Shown in pieces: positions 27,661 through 37,032 of a stretch of 37,037 nucleotides of DNA (the stretch's first letter is position 1; each line of letters begins with the position of its first letter). The notes under the pieces are model-generated. The model made no database searches. It saw nothing but the letters and a program-made list of their open reading frames with translations, and was not told the origin of the DNA. The translations under genes and the position numbers were made by a program. The stretch spans positions 1-37,037 of the forward strand of contig JAITJN010000029.1 in NCBI GenBank assembly GCA_031278895.1, written 5' to 3'. This stretch comes from Candidatus Endomicrobiellum guadaloupense (GTDB taxonomy: Bacteria > Elusimicrobiota > Endomicrobiia > Endomicrobiales > Endomicrobiaceae).

Positions 27661-28710
27661 TTAATATGTTGCTGAAGTCAATATTTCACAACCGTTTTCT
27701 TTTATAAGTATAGTATCTTCTATCCTAACACCAAACTCTTGTTCAATATATATACCAGGTTCTACAGTAACTGCCATACCTGCAAAAAAAACGCCTTCGG
27801 CATTTGACGATAACGAAGGCATTTCATGAATTTCTATTCCCACTCCGTGTCCGGTAGTATGTATAAACTTATCTTTATATCCGGCAGATTCTATAACGCC
27901 TCTTGCTGTTTTGTCTGCCCAAGAAATCGGTAAACCAGCTTTTATCCCTTTTAAAACAGCTTCCTGAGAACGTTTTACAATATTCCAAATACGCTTGCTA
28001 TTGTCGTCAATTTTATCTAAAAAGTATGTACGCGTCAAGTCTGAACAATAGCCGTTAAACGCACAGCCTATATCCACCATTATAATATCATTTTCAGCTA
28101 ATATTCTATTAGAACTTCTATGATGAGGGTTTGCAGAGTTTTGTCCAAAAGCTATTATAGGAGTAAAACTTTCGATTACATGATTTTGTGCAAATAGTTC
28201 TAAAATTCTATACTGAATATCTAGCTCACTAATGCCAGGTTTGATCTCTTTTTTGACAGTATCACAAACTTCTGAAACTATTTTGCAGGACTTTTTTAAG
28301 TTTTCTATTTCATTATTTTCTTTTAGTATTCTTGCGTTATCAAGTATGCCTATCTTTCTCTCAAGTTCTATACCTGCTTGGCTCAACTTTTCGCCTAAAA
28401 GAATAAAATCTAATGCTGTCATATATTTTGGATCAATAAACAGATTCTTTATATTGTTTTCTTTTAAAATTTCTAGAACTATCTTATTAAAAAGAACACC
28501 AGGATATACATATACATCTTTATTTTTGAAGAACTCTTTTACTTGATCTTCTATCATCTTGGAGCAAATAGCATAAGTTTTGGCTTTTGTATACAAAAGC
28601 CAAAACCCACCAAATTCAGCTCCGGTAAGATAAAAAATTTCTTTTGAATCAGTAAATAAAACAGTGTCTATCTTTGTATTATTTATTACCTTATTTATAT
28701 TTTTTCTCAT
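27661..28710 (-). CDS. M24 metallopeptidase, Xaa-Pro aminopeptidase/dipeptidase-like
   Basis: About 349 residues. An N-terminal creatinase-type domain (TDSKEIFYLTGAEFGGFWLL) precedes a pita-bread catalytic domain with all five metal ligands: MVDIGCAFNGYCSDLTRTY (two Asp), TTGHGVGIEIHEMP (His), VTVEPGIYI (Glu) and VRIEDTILI (Glu). It cleaves next to proline in peptides. The start at 28710 is chosen because family similarity begins there and GTGGAG lies upstream; the frame runs 23 codons further to 28779 without conserved sequence. Xaa-Pro peptidase next to efp, accB and accC is a known conserved neighbourhood, for example yqhT-efp in Bacillus. Confidence 0.9.
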   Translation of the reverse strand: MRKNINKVINNTKIDTVLFTDSKEIFYLTGAEFGGFWLLYTKAKTYAICSKMIEDQVKEFFKNKDVYVYPGVLFNKIVLEILKENNIKNLFIDPKYMTALDFILLGEKLSQAGIELERKIGILDNARILKENNEIENLKKSCKIVSEVCDTVKKEIKPGISELDIQYRILELFAQNHVIESFTPIIAFGQNSANPHHRSSNRILAENDIIMVDIGCAFNGYCSDLTRTYFLDKIDDNSKRIWNIVKRSQEAVLKGIKAGLPISWADKTARGVIESAGYKDKFIHTTGHGVGIEIHEMPSLSSNAEGVFFAGMAVTVEPGIYIEQEFGVRIEDTILIKENGCEILTSATY

Positions 28711-28750
28711 TGCTTTTTTATCTCCACAATTTCGTTTTTCAAGAATAAAT

Positions 28751-28773
28751 ATCGTGCTGTAAAACCTCACGAT
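28751..28773. repeat. inverted repeat upstream of the peptidase-efp-acc unit
   Basis: ATCGTG (28751-28756) and CACGAT (28768-28773) separated by 11 bp, between the divergent peptidase and cold-shock genes. It could be an operator or a leader hairpin; nothing else supports either. Confidence 0.3.
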
Positions 28774-28804
28774 GCCCAATTCTGTTTAAAATTTTCACAA
28801 GGTC

Positions 28805-28833
28805 TTGACATTATATAATTATTTTATTATAAT
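28805..28833 (+). promoter_or_regulatory. perfect-consensus sigma70 promoter of the cold-shock gene
   Basis: TTGACA (28805-28810), exactly 17 bp, then TATAAT (28828-28833). The start site would be near 28840, giving an untranslated leader of about 67 nt. Confidence 0.9.
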
Positions 28834-28839
28834 AACAAA

Positions 28840-28888
28840 ACAACCGCTAGACGTGGTTGTAAATCTTAATGTCTGTCTAAAAGCAGAC
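28840..28888 (+). promoter_or_regulatory. structured 5' leader of the cold-shock mRNA
   Basis: Two hairpins lie between the predicted transcript start and the ribosome-binding site. The first is an 8-bp stem ACAACCGC/GTGGTTGT (28840-28860, loop TAGAC, one G-T pair), at the 5' end of the message. The second is a 5-bp stem GTCTG/CAGAC (28871-28888), ending 3 nt before AAAAGGAG. Temperature-responsive folding or 5' stabilisation is inferred from what is known for csp leaders. Confidence 0.5.
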
Positions 28889-28906
28889 GAAAAAGGAGTT
28901 GCAGTA

Positions 28907-29110
28907 ATGGCACAAGGCAAAGTTAAGTGGTTTAACGACCAGAAAGGGTACGGATTCATTTCTAATGATGACGGATCAGGTGATGTTTTTGCACACTATT
29001 CAGCTATTCAATCTGAAGGTTTCAAATCGTTAGCAGAAGGTGACAGTGTTGAATTTGAAGTTGTAAATTCTGACAAAGGTCCTAAAGCAGCAAACATAAA
29101 AAAAATCTAA
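28907..29110 (+). CDS. cold-shock protein (CspA family, RNA chaperone)
   Basis: 67 residues, a single cold-shock domain. RNP1 is KGYGFI within [18 protein letters not shown] and RNP2 is DVFAHYS. It binds single-stranded RNA/DNA and melts structure, either constitutively or at low temperature. The start is ATG at 28907, eight bases after AAAGGAG; an in-frame extension to 28805 overlaps the promoter and is not coding. It is monocistronic with a perfect promoter and a 14-bp terminator, so strong expression is expected. Confidence 0.96.
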   Translation: MAQGKVKWFNDQKGYGFISNDDGSGDVFAHYSAIQSEGFKSLAEGDSVEFEVVNSDKGPKAANIKKI

Positions 29111-29127
29111 GTTTGTTTAGTAATTTT

Positions 29128-29163
29128 AAAGAGGATTGGAATTCTTTCCAATCCTCTTTTTCT
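29128..29163 (+). terminator. intrinsic terminator of the cold-shock gene
   Basis: Perfect 14-bp stem (29128-29141 with 29146-29159), TTCT loop, followed by further T residues. It is 17 bp after the stop codon. Confidence 0.92.
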
Positions 29164-29360
29164 TATTTGTAAAGAAAACCATCAGCGATGTTACTGTGGG
29201 TGCTATCAAAAAACTTTAGTTATGAGGGTGTAGTTAAAGTGCAAGCCACCGAAACCTACGTTTATCGGATATAGAAAAAAGTGGAGAATATTTTTTGAAA
29301 AAAGAAGAGAAGAATAGGGGAAAAGGGCATTTTAGAGGAATCTAAATGATGAACTTAAGG

Positions 29361-29392
29361 AAATCCCAGCCTCAAAATAGAGGCTGGGATTT
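29361..29392 (-). terminator. hairpin terminating groESL
   Basis: Perfect 13-bp stem AAATCCCAGCCTC/GAGGCTGGGATTT with a 6-nt loop, 21 bp past the groEL stop. The U-tract is limited to the TTT inside the stem, so efficiency is uncertain. Between it and the cold-shock terminator (29164-29360) I see only a 28-codon open stretch and no recognisable gene. Confidence 0.65.
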
Positions 29393-29413
29393 ATGTCTAA
29401 AGAATATTATTTA

Positions 29414-31365
<1,952 letters not shown>

Positions 31366-31405
31366 TTTACTTCCTCCTTATATTTTTGCGCTTTCTACTT
31401 TTATT

Positions 31406-31432
31406 CTAGCGCTTTGACTTGGTGACTGCTAT
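31406..31432 (-). promoter_or_regulatory. degenerate CIRCE-like operator (possible HrcA site)
   Basis: CTAGCGCTT (31406-31414), exactly 9 bp, GACTGCTAT (31424-31432). Against the CIRCE consensus TTAGCACTC-N9-GAGTGCTAA, 13 of 18 positions match. It overlaps the -10 and predicted start of groES, where CIRCE normally sits. hrcA is not in the window. Separately, GCGCTTT occurs at 31388-31394 and 31409-31415, a 21-bp spacing. Confidence 0.5.
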
Positions 31433-31459
31433 TATACAACTAAAACTATACATTGTCAA
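31431..31459 (-). promoter_or_regulatory. perfect-consensus sigma70 promoter of groESL
   Basis: On the minus strand, TTGACA (31454-31459), a 17-bp spacer and TATAAT (31431-31436). It begins 20 bp beyond the hisA stop, with no terminator between, so his readthrough into groESL is possible. Confidence 0.9.
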
Positions 31460-31478
31460 TATCAATCAACAATCAATA

Positions 31479-32204
31479 CTACTCCCCATCGCTTTCTACT
31501 GCTTCTATAGCACGTTTCAGATCAAAACCATCTGAATATAAAGCACTGCCTACAACTGCTCCATAAATACCGCATTGTTTAAGCTTAATAACTTGTTCTT
31601 CGTTTTTTATACCGCCAGAAGCTATAACTTTAATATTTTTTTCTAAAAGCCTTTTTATTCCATTATAGTCAGGACCATAAAACATTCCGTCTCTGGAAAT
31701 ATCTGTATACAAAATATTTCTAACACCTATTTCTTTAAGATTATCAACCAAACTTAATGCATCAATAGAGGTAATATCTTTCCAGCCTTTAATGGCAACT
31801 TTCCCATATTTTGCATCAACAGCTACAATAATTCTTTCATCACCGTACCTATTTACAGCTTCTTTTAAAATTTGAAGATTAGACACTGCAATACTACCTA
31901 AAACCACACTTGCTGCTCCCCAATTAAAAATTTCAGATATTTTATCTAAACTTCTTATACCTCCGCCAACTTGTATTGGAACATCTACACAAGAGCATAT
32001 ACGTTTGATAATTTCTTCATTTGTGCTTTCTTCACTAAAAGCTCCGTCTAAATCTACTATATGTATACGTTTTGCCCCTTTAGATTCCCATATTTTTGCA
32101 ACATTTTCAGGGTCTGTAGAATAAATAGTTTCATATTTAATGTCCCCTTGTTTTAATCTTACGGAATTACCTTGTCTTATATCTATAGCAGGGATTAAAA
32201 TCAT
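31479..32204 (-). CDS. hisA: phosphoribosylformimino-5-aminoimidazole carboxamide ribotide isomerase
   Basis: A 241-residue (beta/alpha)8 barrel isomerase converting ProFAR to PRFAR, the fourth step of histidine synthesis. Catalytic Asp residues are in IPAIDIRQG (Asp8) and VAVDAKYG (Asp130). Phosphate-binding loops are QVGGGIRS and ASGGI. It overlaps hisIE by 4 bp (ATGA) and is the last gene of the his operon. HisA and HisF share the half-barrel repeat pattern. Confidence 0.96.
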   Translation of the reverse strand: MILIPAIDIRQGNSVRLKQGDIKYETIYSTDPENVAKIWESKGAKRIHIVDLDGAFSEESTNEEIIKRICSCVDVPIQVGGGIRSLDKISEIFNWGAASVVLGSIAVSNLQILKEAVNRYGDERIIVAVDAKYGKVAIKGWKDITSIDALSLVDNLKEIGVRNILYTDISRDGMFYGPDYNGIKRLLEKNIKVIASGGIKNEEQVIKLKQCGIYGAVVGSALYSDGFDLKRAIEAVESDGE

Positions 32205-32827
32205 TTCCTTACCTCTTTTTTATTTCCTTCAATAGTGTAGCGCTCTTGAAGTTTACTATTTATATCGCCTAAGCTTATATTTTTACTTTGCATTAAAACA
32301 AGAATGTGATAAGTTAAATCACAGATTTCGCCAACTAAATCATTTTTATTCCCATTTTTTGCAGCAATAATAACTTCGCAAGATTCTTCTCCTATTTTTT
32401 TACAAATTTTATCAAGCCCTTCGTTAAGCAAGTAATTTGTATAAGAATTTTTAACAGGATTTTTAGCTCTGCTTGAAATACGGCTATAAATAGCGTCAAA
32501 TATATTTTTTTTTGTTTCGCAAGGAATTATTCCCTTAAAAAAACAAGAGAACTTACCAGTATGGCATGCAAATTCAACGTGTTCCACTAAAATTAATAGT
32601 GTATCGCTATCACAATCTAAATACATACCTTTTACTTTTTGGATACAACCTGAAGTTTCTCCTTTATGCCATAACTTTTTTCTGCTTCGCGAATAAAAAT
32701 ATGTCTCGCCTCTCTCAAGCGTAAGGGTATAACTTTCTTCATTCATATACGCTAACATCAAAACTTCTTTTGTTTTGTAATCTTGAACAATAGCCGGAAT
32801 TAACGGCGTTTTATTAAAATTTATCAT
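32201..32827 (-). CDS. hisIE: bifunctional phosphoribosyl-AMP cyclohydrolase / phosphoribosyl-ATP pyrophosphatase
   Basis: 208 residues joining two enzymes. HisI (about 1-110) has [18 protein letters not shown], the metal-binding DCDSDTLL and [11 protein letters not shown]. HisE (about 118-208) has [14 protein letters not shown] and [10 protein letters not shown]. Together they perform the second and third steps. The start overlaps the hisF stop by 14 bp, so translation is coupled. A hisIE fusion sitting before hisA and after hisF is a less common order than hisA-hisF-hisI. Confidence 0.95.
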   Translation of the reverse strand: MINFNKTPLIPAIVQDYKTKEVLMLAYMNEESYTLTLERGETYFYSRSRKKLWHKGETSGCIQKVKGMYLDCDSDTLLILVEHVEFACHTGKFSCFFKGIIPCETKKNIFDAIYSRISSRAKNPVKNSYTNYLLNEGLDKICKKIGEESCEVIIAAKNGNKNDLVGEICDLTYHILVLMQSKNISLGDINSKLQERYTIEGNKKEVRK

Positions 32828-33575
32828 TGTGGTACCTTCTTACAGGAATGTTATTTTTAATCATTTCTTGTTTTATGTCATACACAGTTGCAGTTTTATA
32901 ATGCAATAGGGACGCTACTAAAGCTGCACAACAATCTGTTCTGTTAAACATATCAATGATATCATTTACACTTCCACAGCCTCCGCTTACTATAACTGGT
33001 ATGTTTACAATATCTACAACTTTATTTAATGTTTCAATGTCATAACCTCTTTTTGTTCCGTCACTGTTTATTGATGTAAGCAAGATTTCTCCTGCTCCCA
33101 AGCTTTCGCATTGTTTAACCCAGCCCACTAGATTAATCCTTGAGTTGACACGTCCGCCATTTATAAAAATATTTTCTCCATCAGTATCTATGGCAACAAC
33201 AACACATTGTGTTCCAAACTCTTTTGCAGCTTGCAAAATAATACCAGGATTATTAACCGCTGCCGAGTTTATAGATACTTTATCTGCACCAAGTTTTAAA
33301 ACATTACGGAAATCTTCAATGGAACGAATTCCTCCGCCAACTGTCAATGGTATCCTAAGTGCTTTAGCTGATCTTTCTATTATGTTGCTTGTTATAGCGC
33401 GATTTTCGCATGTGGCTGAAATATCTAAAAATACTATCTCGTCAGCTCCCTGTTTTTCGTATTCTTTTGCAAGAACAACAGGATCTCCAATATCAGTTAA
33501 GTTAAAAAAATTAATACCTTTTACAACTCTACCATCTTTTATATCCAAACATGAAATTATTCTTTTTTTAAGCAT
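32814..33575 (-). CDS. hisF: imidazole glycerol phosphate synthase, cyclase subunit
   Basis: A 253-residue (beta/alpha)8 barrel. The catalytic pair is Asp11 ([14 protein letters not shown]) and Asp130 ([10 protein letters not shown]). TVGGGIRS and VSGGCGS bind the two phosphates. It forms a heterodimer with HisH, using ammonia channelled through the barrel to make imidazole glycerol phosphate and AICAR. It overlaps hisH by 8 bp, matching the physical complex. Confidence 0.97.
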   Translation of the reverse strand: MLKKRIISCLDIKDGRVVKGINFFNLTDIGDPVVLAKEYEKQGADEIVFLDISATCENRAITSNIIERSAKALRIPLTVGGGIRSIEDFRNVLKLGADKVSINSAAVNNPGIILQAAKEFGTQCVVVAIDTDGENIFINGGRVNSRINLVGWVKQCESLGAGEILLTSINSDGTKRGYDIETLNKVVDIVNIPVIVSGGCGSVNDIIDMFNRTDCCAALVASLLHYKTATVYDIKQEMIKNNIPVRRYHNDKF

Positions 33576-34143
33576 TTACTTTTTCCTCTATATCAAAATA
33601 CCACTTCCTTAGAAGTTTTAGTCCATATTCTCCACTTTTTTCAGGATGGAATTGAAATCCTGTTACATTGCCATATTTGACTATAGCTGGTATTTGAACA
33701 CCGCAATAGTCTGTATAAGAAACTATATTTTCCAAAGTCGTACTTGCCATATATGAGTGGACAAAATATACGTCTTCTCCTGTATCTAAATTGTTCCACC
33801 CCATATGAGGCAGTCTTGCATTAACAGGTATTTTTATAACCTCACCTTTTATAAAACCTAAACATTCTGTTTCTCCATCTTCATAGCTTTTTTCAAATAA
33901 CATTTGCATTCCAAGACATATACCTAAAATTTGTTTATCAGTATTTTTTAAAACATCAAATAATCCTGTTCCTTTTAAATTTCCTATGGCTGTTTTAATC
34001 GCGCCAACTCCAGGAATAATAATTGCTTTATATGAATCCAGAGTTTTAGTGTTGTTTGTTAATTTTGCGTCAATGCCAATTTCTTTGCAAGCTGACAATA
34101 AACTCGAGATATTACTAGATTTATAATCAATAACTGCTATCAC
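33568..34143 (-). CDS. hisH: imidazole glycerol phosphate synthase, glutaminase subunit
   Basis: 191 residues, class I glutamine amidotransferase. The catalytic triad is Cys76 ([12 protein letters not shown]), His166 and Glu168 ([12 protein letters not shown]). The oxyanion region IIIPGVGAI is also present. It supplies ammonia to HisF. It starts at the base next to the hisB stop and overlaps hisF. Confidence 0.96.
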   Translation of the reverse strand: MIAVIDYKSSNISSLLSACKEIGIDAKLTNNTKTLDSYKAIIIPGVGAIKTAIGNLKGTGLFDVLKNTDKQILGICLGMQMLFEKSYEDGETECLGFIKGEVIKIPVNARLPHMGWNNLDTGEDVYFVHSYMASTTLENIVSYTDYCGVQIPAIVKYGNVTGFQFHPEKSGEYGLKLLRKWYFDIEEKVNA

Positions 34144-34722
34144 TTATATAACTCCTTTTGAAGAATTTATTTGAGTTCCAGTTTTTTCAATTGCTTGTCT
34201 TAATGACACACCAAACCCTTTGAAAATAGCTTCTATTATGTGATGAGTATTTTTGCCATACTCAAGATTTATGTGAAGCGTTATTCCTGCATTTACAACA
34301 ACTGCTCTAAAAAATTCTTCAACTAATTCAGTTTCAAAATCCCATACTCTTTCAGATGTGAAACTTACGTTAAAAATTAAACAACCACGTCCAGAAATAT
34401 CTAAGTTTACATTTACTAAAGCTTCGTCCATTGGTAGAAAACAACCTCCAAAACGAGCTACTCCTATCTTATCCTCTAAAGCATTTTTTAAAGCTATACC
34501 AAAAACTATGCCAATATCTTCAACAGTATGATGTGCACCTGTATTTAAGTCTCCTATGCAGTTAAGTTTAATATCAACTTTGGCATAGAAAGTTAGAATA
34601 TTAAGCATATGGTCAAAAAACCCAATTCCACTATTCCCATCAAATTTTCCTGTAGCATCTAAATTTAATTTCATTTCTATTTTTGTTTCTTTAGTGTTGC
34701 GTTTAATTTCACTTGTTCTCAT
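34144..34722 (-). CDS. hisB: imidazoleglycerol-phosphate dehydratase
   Basis: 192 residues, monofunctional dehydratase without the N-terminal phosphatase domain of enterobacterial HisB. Mn-binding motifs are GFFDHMLNILTFYA, AHHTVEDIGI and KNTHHIIEAIFKGFG. Because the phosphatase domain is missing, histidinol phosphatase must be encoded elsewhere. The ATG directly abuts the hisD stop. Confidence 0.96.
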   Translation of the reverse strand: MRTSEIKRNTKETKIEMKLNLDATGKFDGNSGIGFFDHMLNILTFYAKVDIKLNCIGDLNTGAHHTVEDIGIVFGIALKNALEDKIGVARFGGCFLPMDEALVNVNLDISGRGCLIFNVSFTSERVWDFETELVEEFFRAVVVNAGITLHINLEYGKNTHHIIEAIFKGFGVSLRQAIEKTGTQINSSKGVI

Positions 34723-35997
34723 TTATAACACCTCCTTTACAAAACGAATATTTGCCGCATTTGCGTGAGCATCTAAACCTTCTAATAAAGCAAAAGACGA
34801 AATGTCATCTCTAAACTCTGATAGCACGTTTTTTGGATAATAACTGTAAGAAGTTCTTTTTACAAAATCATACACGCCTAAAGGCGAAGCAAACTTTGCA
34901 GTACCAGATGTTGGCAAGACGTGATTAGTACCGCTCATATAATCGCCAAGTACTTCTGGAGAATTTTCTCCTAAAAATACTGCCCCGGCATTTTTAACTT
35001 TAGCAAGCATTTCTAAAGGATTTTGTGTCATTATTTCTAAATGTTCAGGAGCGATGTTATCTGATATTTCAAAAGCTTCGTCAATAGATTTTGCTATGAT
35101 ACACATTCCATTTTTTTCTAATGCATTTTTTGCTATCTCTTTACGTTTTAGTTTTGGAAGCTGTAACTTTAACTCCTTTTCAACTTCTTTGTACAGATCT
35201 AAGTCAGTTGTAATCAAAATACTTTCTGACATTTCATCATGTTCAGCCTGACTTAGAAGATCTGCTGCGATATAGGCTGGTTTAGCATTAGAGTCTGCAA
35301 TTATTAAAATCTCCGAAGGACCTGCTATCATATCTATATCTACTACTCCAAACAATAATTTTTTTGCACTAGCCACATAAGCATTTCCCGGACCTACTAT
35401 TTTGTCTACTTTTGTAATATTGTTGGTCCCATATGCAGCTACTGCAACAGATTGTACGCCTCCTACTTTGTAAATCTCAGTTATGCCACATATTGCTGCA
35501 GCTGCTAAAATAAAATCCTTAATTTTTCCATCAGATTTTGCAGGTGTAAACATGACAATATCTTTAACACCTGCGAGTTTTGCTGGAACAGCATTCATCA
35601 ATACAGTCGAAGGATATGCTGCTGTACCACCAGGCACATAAATAGCCACACGTTCTAGCGGTCTTATAACTTGTCCCATAATAACACCATTTTTCTTATA
35701 TATAGAATATCCTTTCTGCACTTGCCTTTTGTGAAAACACTCAATCTGTGACTTTGCTTTTTTTAAAATACGCATTGCATTTTTATTAATTATCTTCAAT
35801 GCATTTTCTATTTCTTCATTTGTCACCCTTATAGTTTTACTATTAAAACCATCAAACTTTTTTGCATAAGACAAAACCGCTTCGTCACCGAATTGCCGTA
35901 CATCATCAATTATCTTTCTCACAGAAATTTCTACCTCAATATCCATCTCATTTTTTGGAACAAACCCTTTTGTATTATATTCGACAAGTTTTAACAT
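34723..35997 (-). CDS. hisD: histidinol dehydrogenase
   Basis: A 424-residue NAD- and Zn-dependent enzyme performing the last two oxidations to histidine. Motifs are YVPGGTAAYPSTVLMNAVPA, KVGGVQSVAVAAYGT, KIVGPGNAYVASAKKLL, the Zn-binding LSQAEHDEMSES, and NIAPEHLEI with SGTNHVLPTSGTA. It overlaps the hisG stop by 7 bp. Confidence 0.97.
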   Translation of the reverse strand: MLKLVEYNTKGFVPKNEMDIEVEISVRKIIDDVRQFGDEAVLSYAKKFDGFNSKTIRVTNEEIENALKIINKNAMRILKKAKSQIECFHKRQVQKGYSIYKKNGVIMGQVIRPLERVAIYVPGGTAAYPSTVLMNAVPAKLAGVKDIVMFTPAKSDGKIKDFILAAAAICGITEIYKVGGVQSVAVAAYGTNNITKVDKIVGPGNAYVASAKKLLFGVVDIDMIAGPSEILIIADSNAKPAYIAADLLSQAEHDEMSESILITTDLDLYKEVEKELKLQLPKLKRKEIAKNALEKNGMCIIAKSIDEAFEISDNIAPEHLEIMTQNPLEMLAKVKNAGAVFLGENSPEVLGDYMSGTNHVLPTSGTAKFASPLGVYDFVKRTSYSYYPKNVLSEFRDDISSFALLEGLDAHANAANIRFVKEVL

Positions 35998-36593
35998 AGC
36001 AGTCTCCCAAGCTTTTCTATAAAATTGTCTATTGCATTTAAGCCTATGCTCTTAGGATTAATTAGAAGCAATGTACTTATGTCACAAATCTTTTCTATTA
36101 CTTCTAACCCGTTGGCTTTTAATGTATTGCCACTTTGAACAATATCAACTATTCCATCGGCTATTTTTAAAATAGGCGCAAGCTCTACTGAACCTTCTAT
36201 TTTTACAATCTTTGGATACTTATTTTTCTTTGCAAAAAATTTCCTTGTGACATTCGGATATTTTGAAGCTATAACTTTGGCTTCTTTATAATTTGAAAAT
36301 CCCGCTAAAGCAAAATGACACTTGCTTATCTTTAAATCCAACAATTCATTATAAATCTCAGTATCATTCTCAATAATTGCATCTTTACCAACAACTGCCA
36401 AATCTACAATATTTAGATCTATAAATTTCAAAGTATCATTAGATTTAGAAAATATAAACTCTATATTATCTTTTGATTTAACAAGCAAACTTCTTCCTTT
36501 GTTACAGATTGATGTGCTGTCAAACCCTGCTTTTCTAAGTAATCCAATAAATTCTTCTTCAATACGTCCTTTAGTAACTGCAACTCTAAGCAT
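35991..36593 (-). CDS. hisG: ATP phosphoribosyltransferase, short form
   Basis: 200 residues catalysing the committed, feedback-controlled first step. It starts LRVAVTKGRIEEEFIGLL; the PRPP-binding signature is EGSVELAPILKIADGIVD followed by IVQSGNTLKANGL. It lacks the C-terminal ACT-like regulatory domain of the long form (about 290 residues), so it should need HisZ, a HisRS-like partner that is not in this window. AGGAG precedes the ATG. It is first of seven his genes and lies behind a leader with all parts of a transcription attenuator. Confidence 0.96.
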   Translation of the reverse strand: MLRVAVTKGRIEEEFIGLLRKAGFDSTSICNKGRSLLVKSKDNIEFIFSKSNDTLKFIDLNIVDLAVVGKDAIIENDTEIYNELLDLKISKCHFALAGFSNYKEAKVIASKYPNVTRKFFAKKNKYPKIVKIEGSVELAPILKIADGIVDIVQSGNTLKANGLEVIEKICDISTLLLINPKSIGLNAIDNFIEKLGRLLC

Positions 36594-36621
36594 TATAATT
36601 ATCTCCTGTAATTTTCAAAAT

Positions 36622-36652
36622 AAAAAAACCGTGTAGTTTAAAACCCACACAG
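36622..36652 (-). terminator. his leader terminator (attenuator hairpin)
   Basis: Minus-strand hairpin CTGTGTGG (36652-36645) with CTACACGG (36636-36629): 8 pairs, two of them G-U, around an 8-nt loop. Seven T follow directly (36628-36622). It stands 28 bp before the hisG start. Confidence 0.8.
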
Positions 36653-36672
36653 CTTATAAAACCTCTATAGCA

Positions 36673-36734
36673 ATGTAGGCGCAAACAAACGACACTCACG
36701 CCTACATGAATTCCATGTTTTAGCGCAAATGTCG
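36673..36734 (-). promoter_or_regulatory. his leader switch: alternative RNA pairings
   Basis: Segment 1 (36734-36723, inside the leader-peptide end) can form 12 consecutive pairs with segment 2 (36701-36690), three of them G-U. The overlapping ATGTAGGCG (36707-36699) can instead form a perfect 9-bp stem with segment 3 (CGCCTACAT, 36681-36673). When free, segment 3 can form 8 pairs (36680-36673 with 36650-36643, three G-U) with the 5' arm of the terminator. Thus 1:2 plus 3:4 (read-through) excludes 2:3 plus the terminator (stop). Pairings were worked out by eye. Confidence 0.75.
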
Positions 36735-36779
36735 CCCATTATGATGATGTAATTTTGCAAACATTGCCATGTTAAACAT
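36720..36779 (-). CDS. hisL: his operon leader peptide
   Basis: A 19-codon open frame encoding MFNMAMFAKLHHHNGRHLR, with three consecutive CAT codons and a fourth four codons later, so four of the last nine residues are His. AAGGAAAG lies about 7 nt before the ATG, and a promoter is about 35 nt upstream of that start. The frame ends 126 bp before hisG. High His content, position and the following alternative hairpins match enterobacterial hisL, which has seven consecutive His codons. Ribosome stalling at CAT codons when charged His-tRNA is scarce would leave segment 1 of the switch exposed. Too short for routine gene calling; a longer frame covering this region in another register is a shadow. 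Confidence 0.8.
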   Translation of the reverse strand: MFNMAMFAKLHHHNGRHLR

Positions 36780-36821
36780 CTAAATCTTTCCTTAAATAAA
36801 ATAAAACTTACGCTGCACAAA

Positions 36822-36850
36822 AGTATAGTCATTATTTCAAAATTTGTCAA
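36822..36850 (-). promoter_or_regulatory. promoter of the his operon
   Basis: On the minus strand, TTGACA (36845-36850), a 17-bp spacer and TATACT (36822-36827). The predicted start near 36815 places the leader peptide about 35 nt into the transcript and hisG about 220 nt into it. Confidence 0.85.
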
Positions 36851-36909
36851 ATAAAAAACTTCTATGGTCAATCAAAGGTAAAAAAAGAACGAAAAAAGGG
36901 TACTCTTAT

Positions 36910-37032
36910 ATGAAAAACATTATTCAACAGGCTCCTTAGATAGTTAAATGTTCCAAATGTAAGGCTTTTTATTCCACAACTAATTATATCTTTATTATCT
37001 TTCTCTTCTTAAGTGGGTTGATGTTGTGGTAG
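36910..37032 (+). pseudogene. possible decayed small gene with in-frame amber stop
   Basis: An ATG at 36910 (AAAGGG ten bases upstream) opens MKNIIQQAP, then TAG at 36937. The same frame continues for 30 codons, IVKCSKCKAFYSTTNYIF followed by a hydrophobic IIFLFLSGLML, to a stop at 37030. A Cys-x-x-Cys knuckle followed by a membrane segment resembles a small zinc-ribbon protein broken by one stop (CAG to TAG would restore it). Chance is a real alternative. The region is divergent from the his promoter. Confidence 0.3.

Noticed and set aside
28805-28906. 34-residue N-terminal extension of the cold-shock protein
   Set aside because: It overlaps the consensus promoter and leader hairpins; the ATG at 28907 has the ribosome-binding site and gives the standard domain.
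29188-29274. 28-codon plus-strand frame between the cold-shock gene and groEL
   Set aside because: No ribosome-binding site and no recognisable protein; it lies after a strong terminator. Neighbouring frames could be a mobile-element scar but nothing supports that.
36601-36815. T-box riboswitch for the his operon
   Set aside because: No T-box sequence or specifier-loop architecture is visible; the His-rich peptide and alternative hairpins explain the leader better.
36665-36871. 68-codon minus-strand frame in the his leader
   Set aside because: It starts upstream of the predicted transcript start, uses a different register from the His-rich peptide and has no family features.
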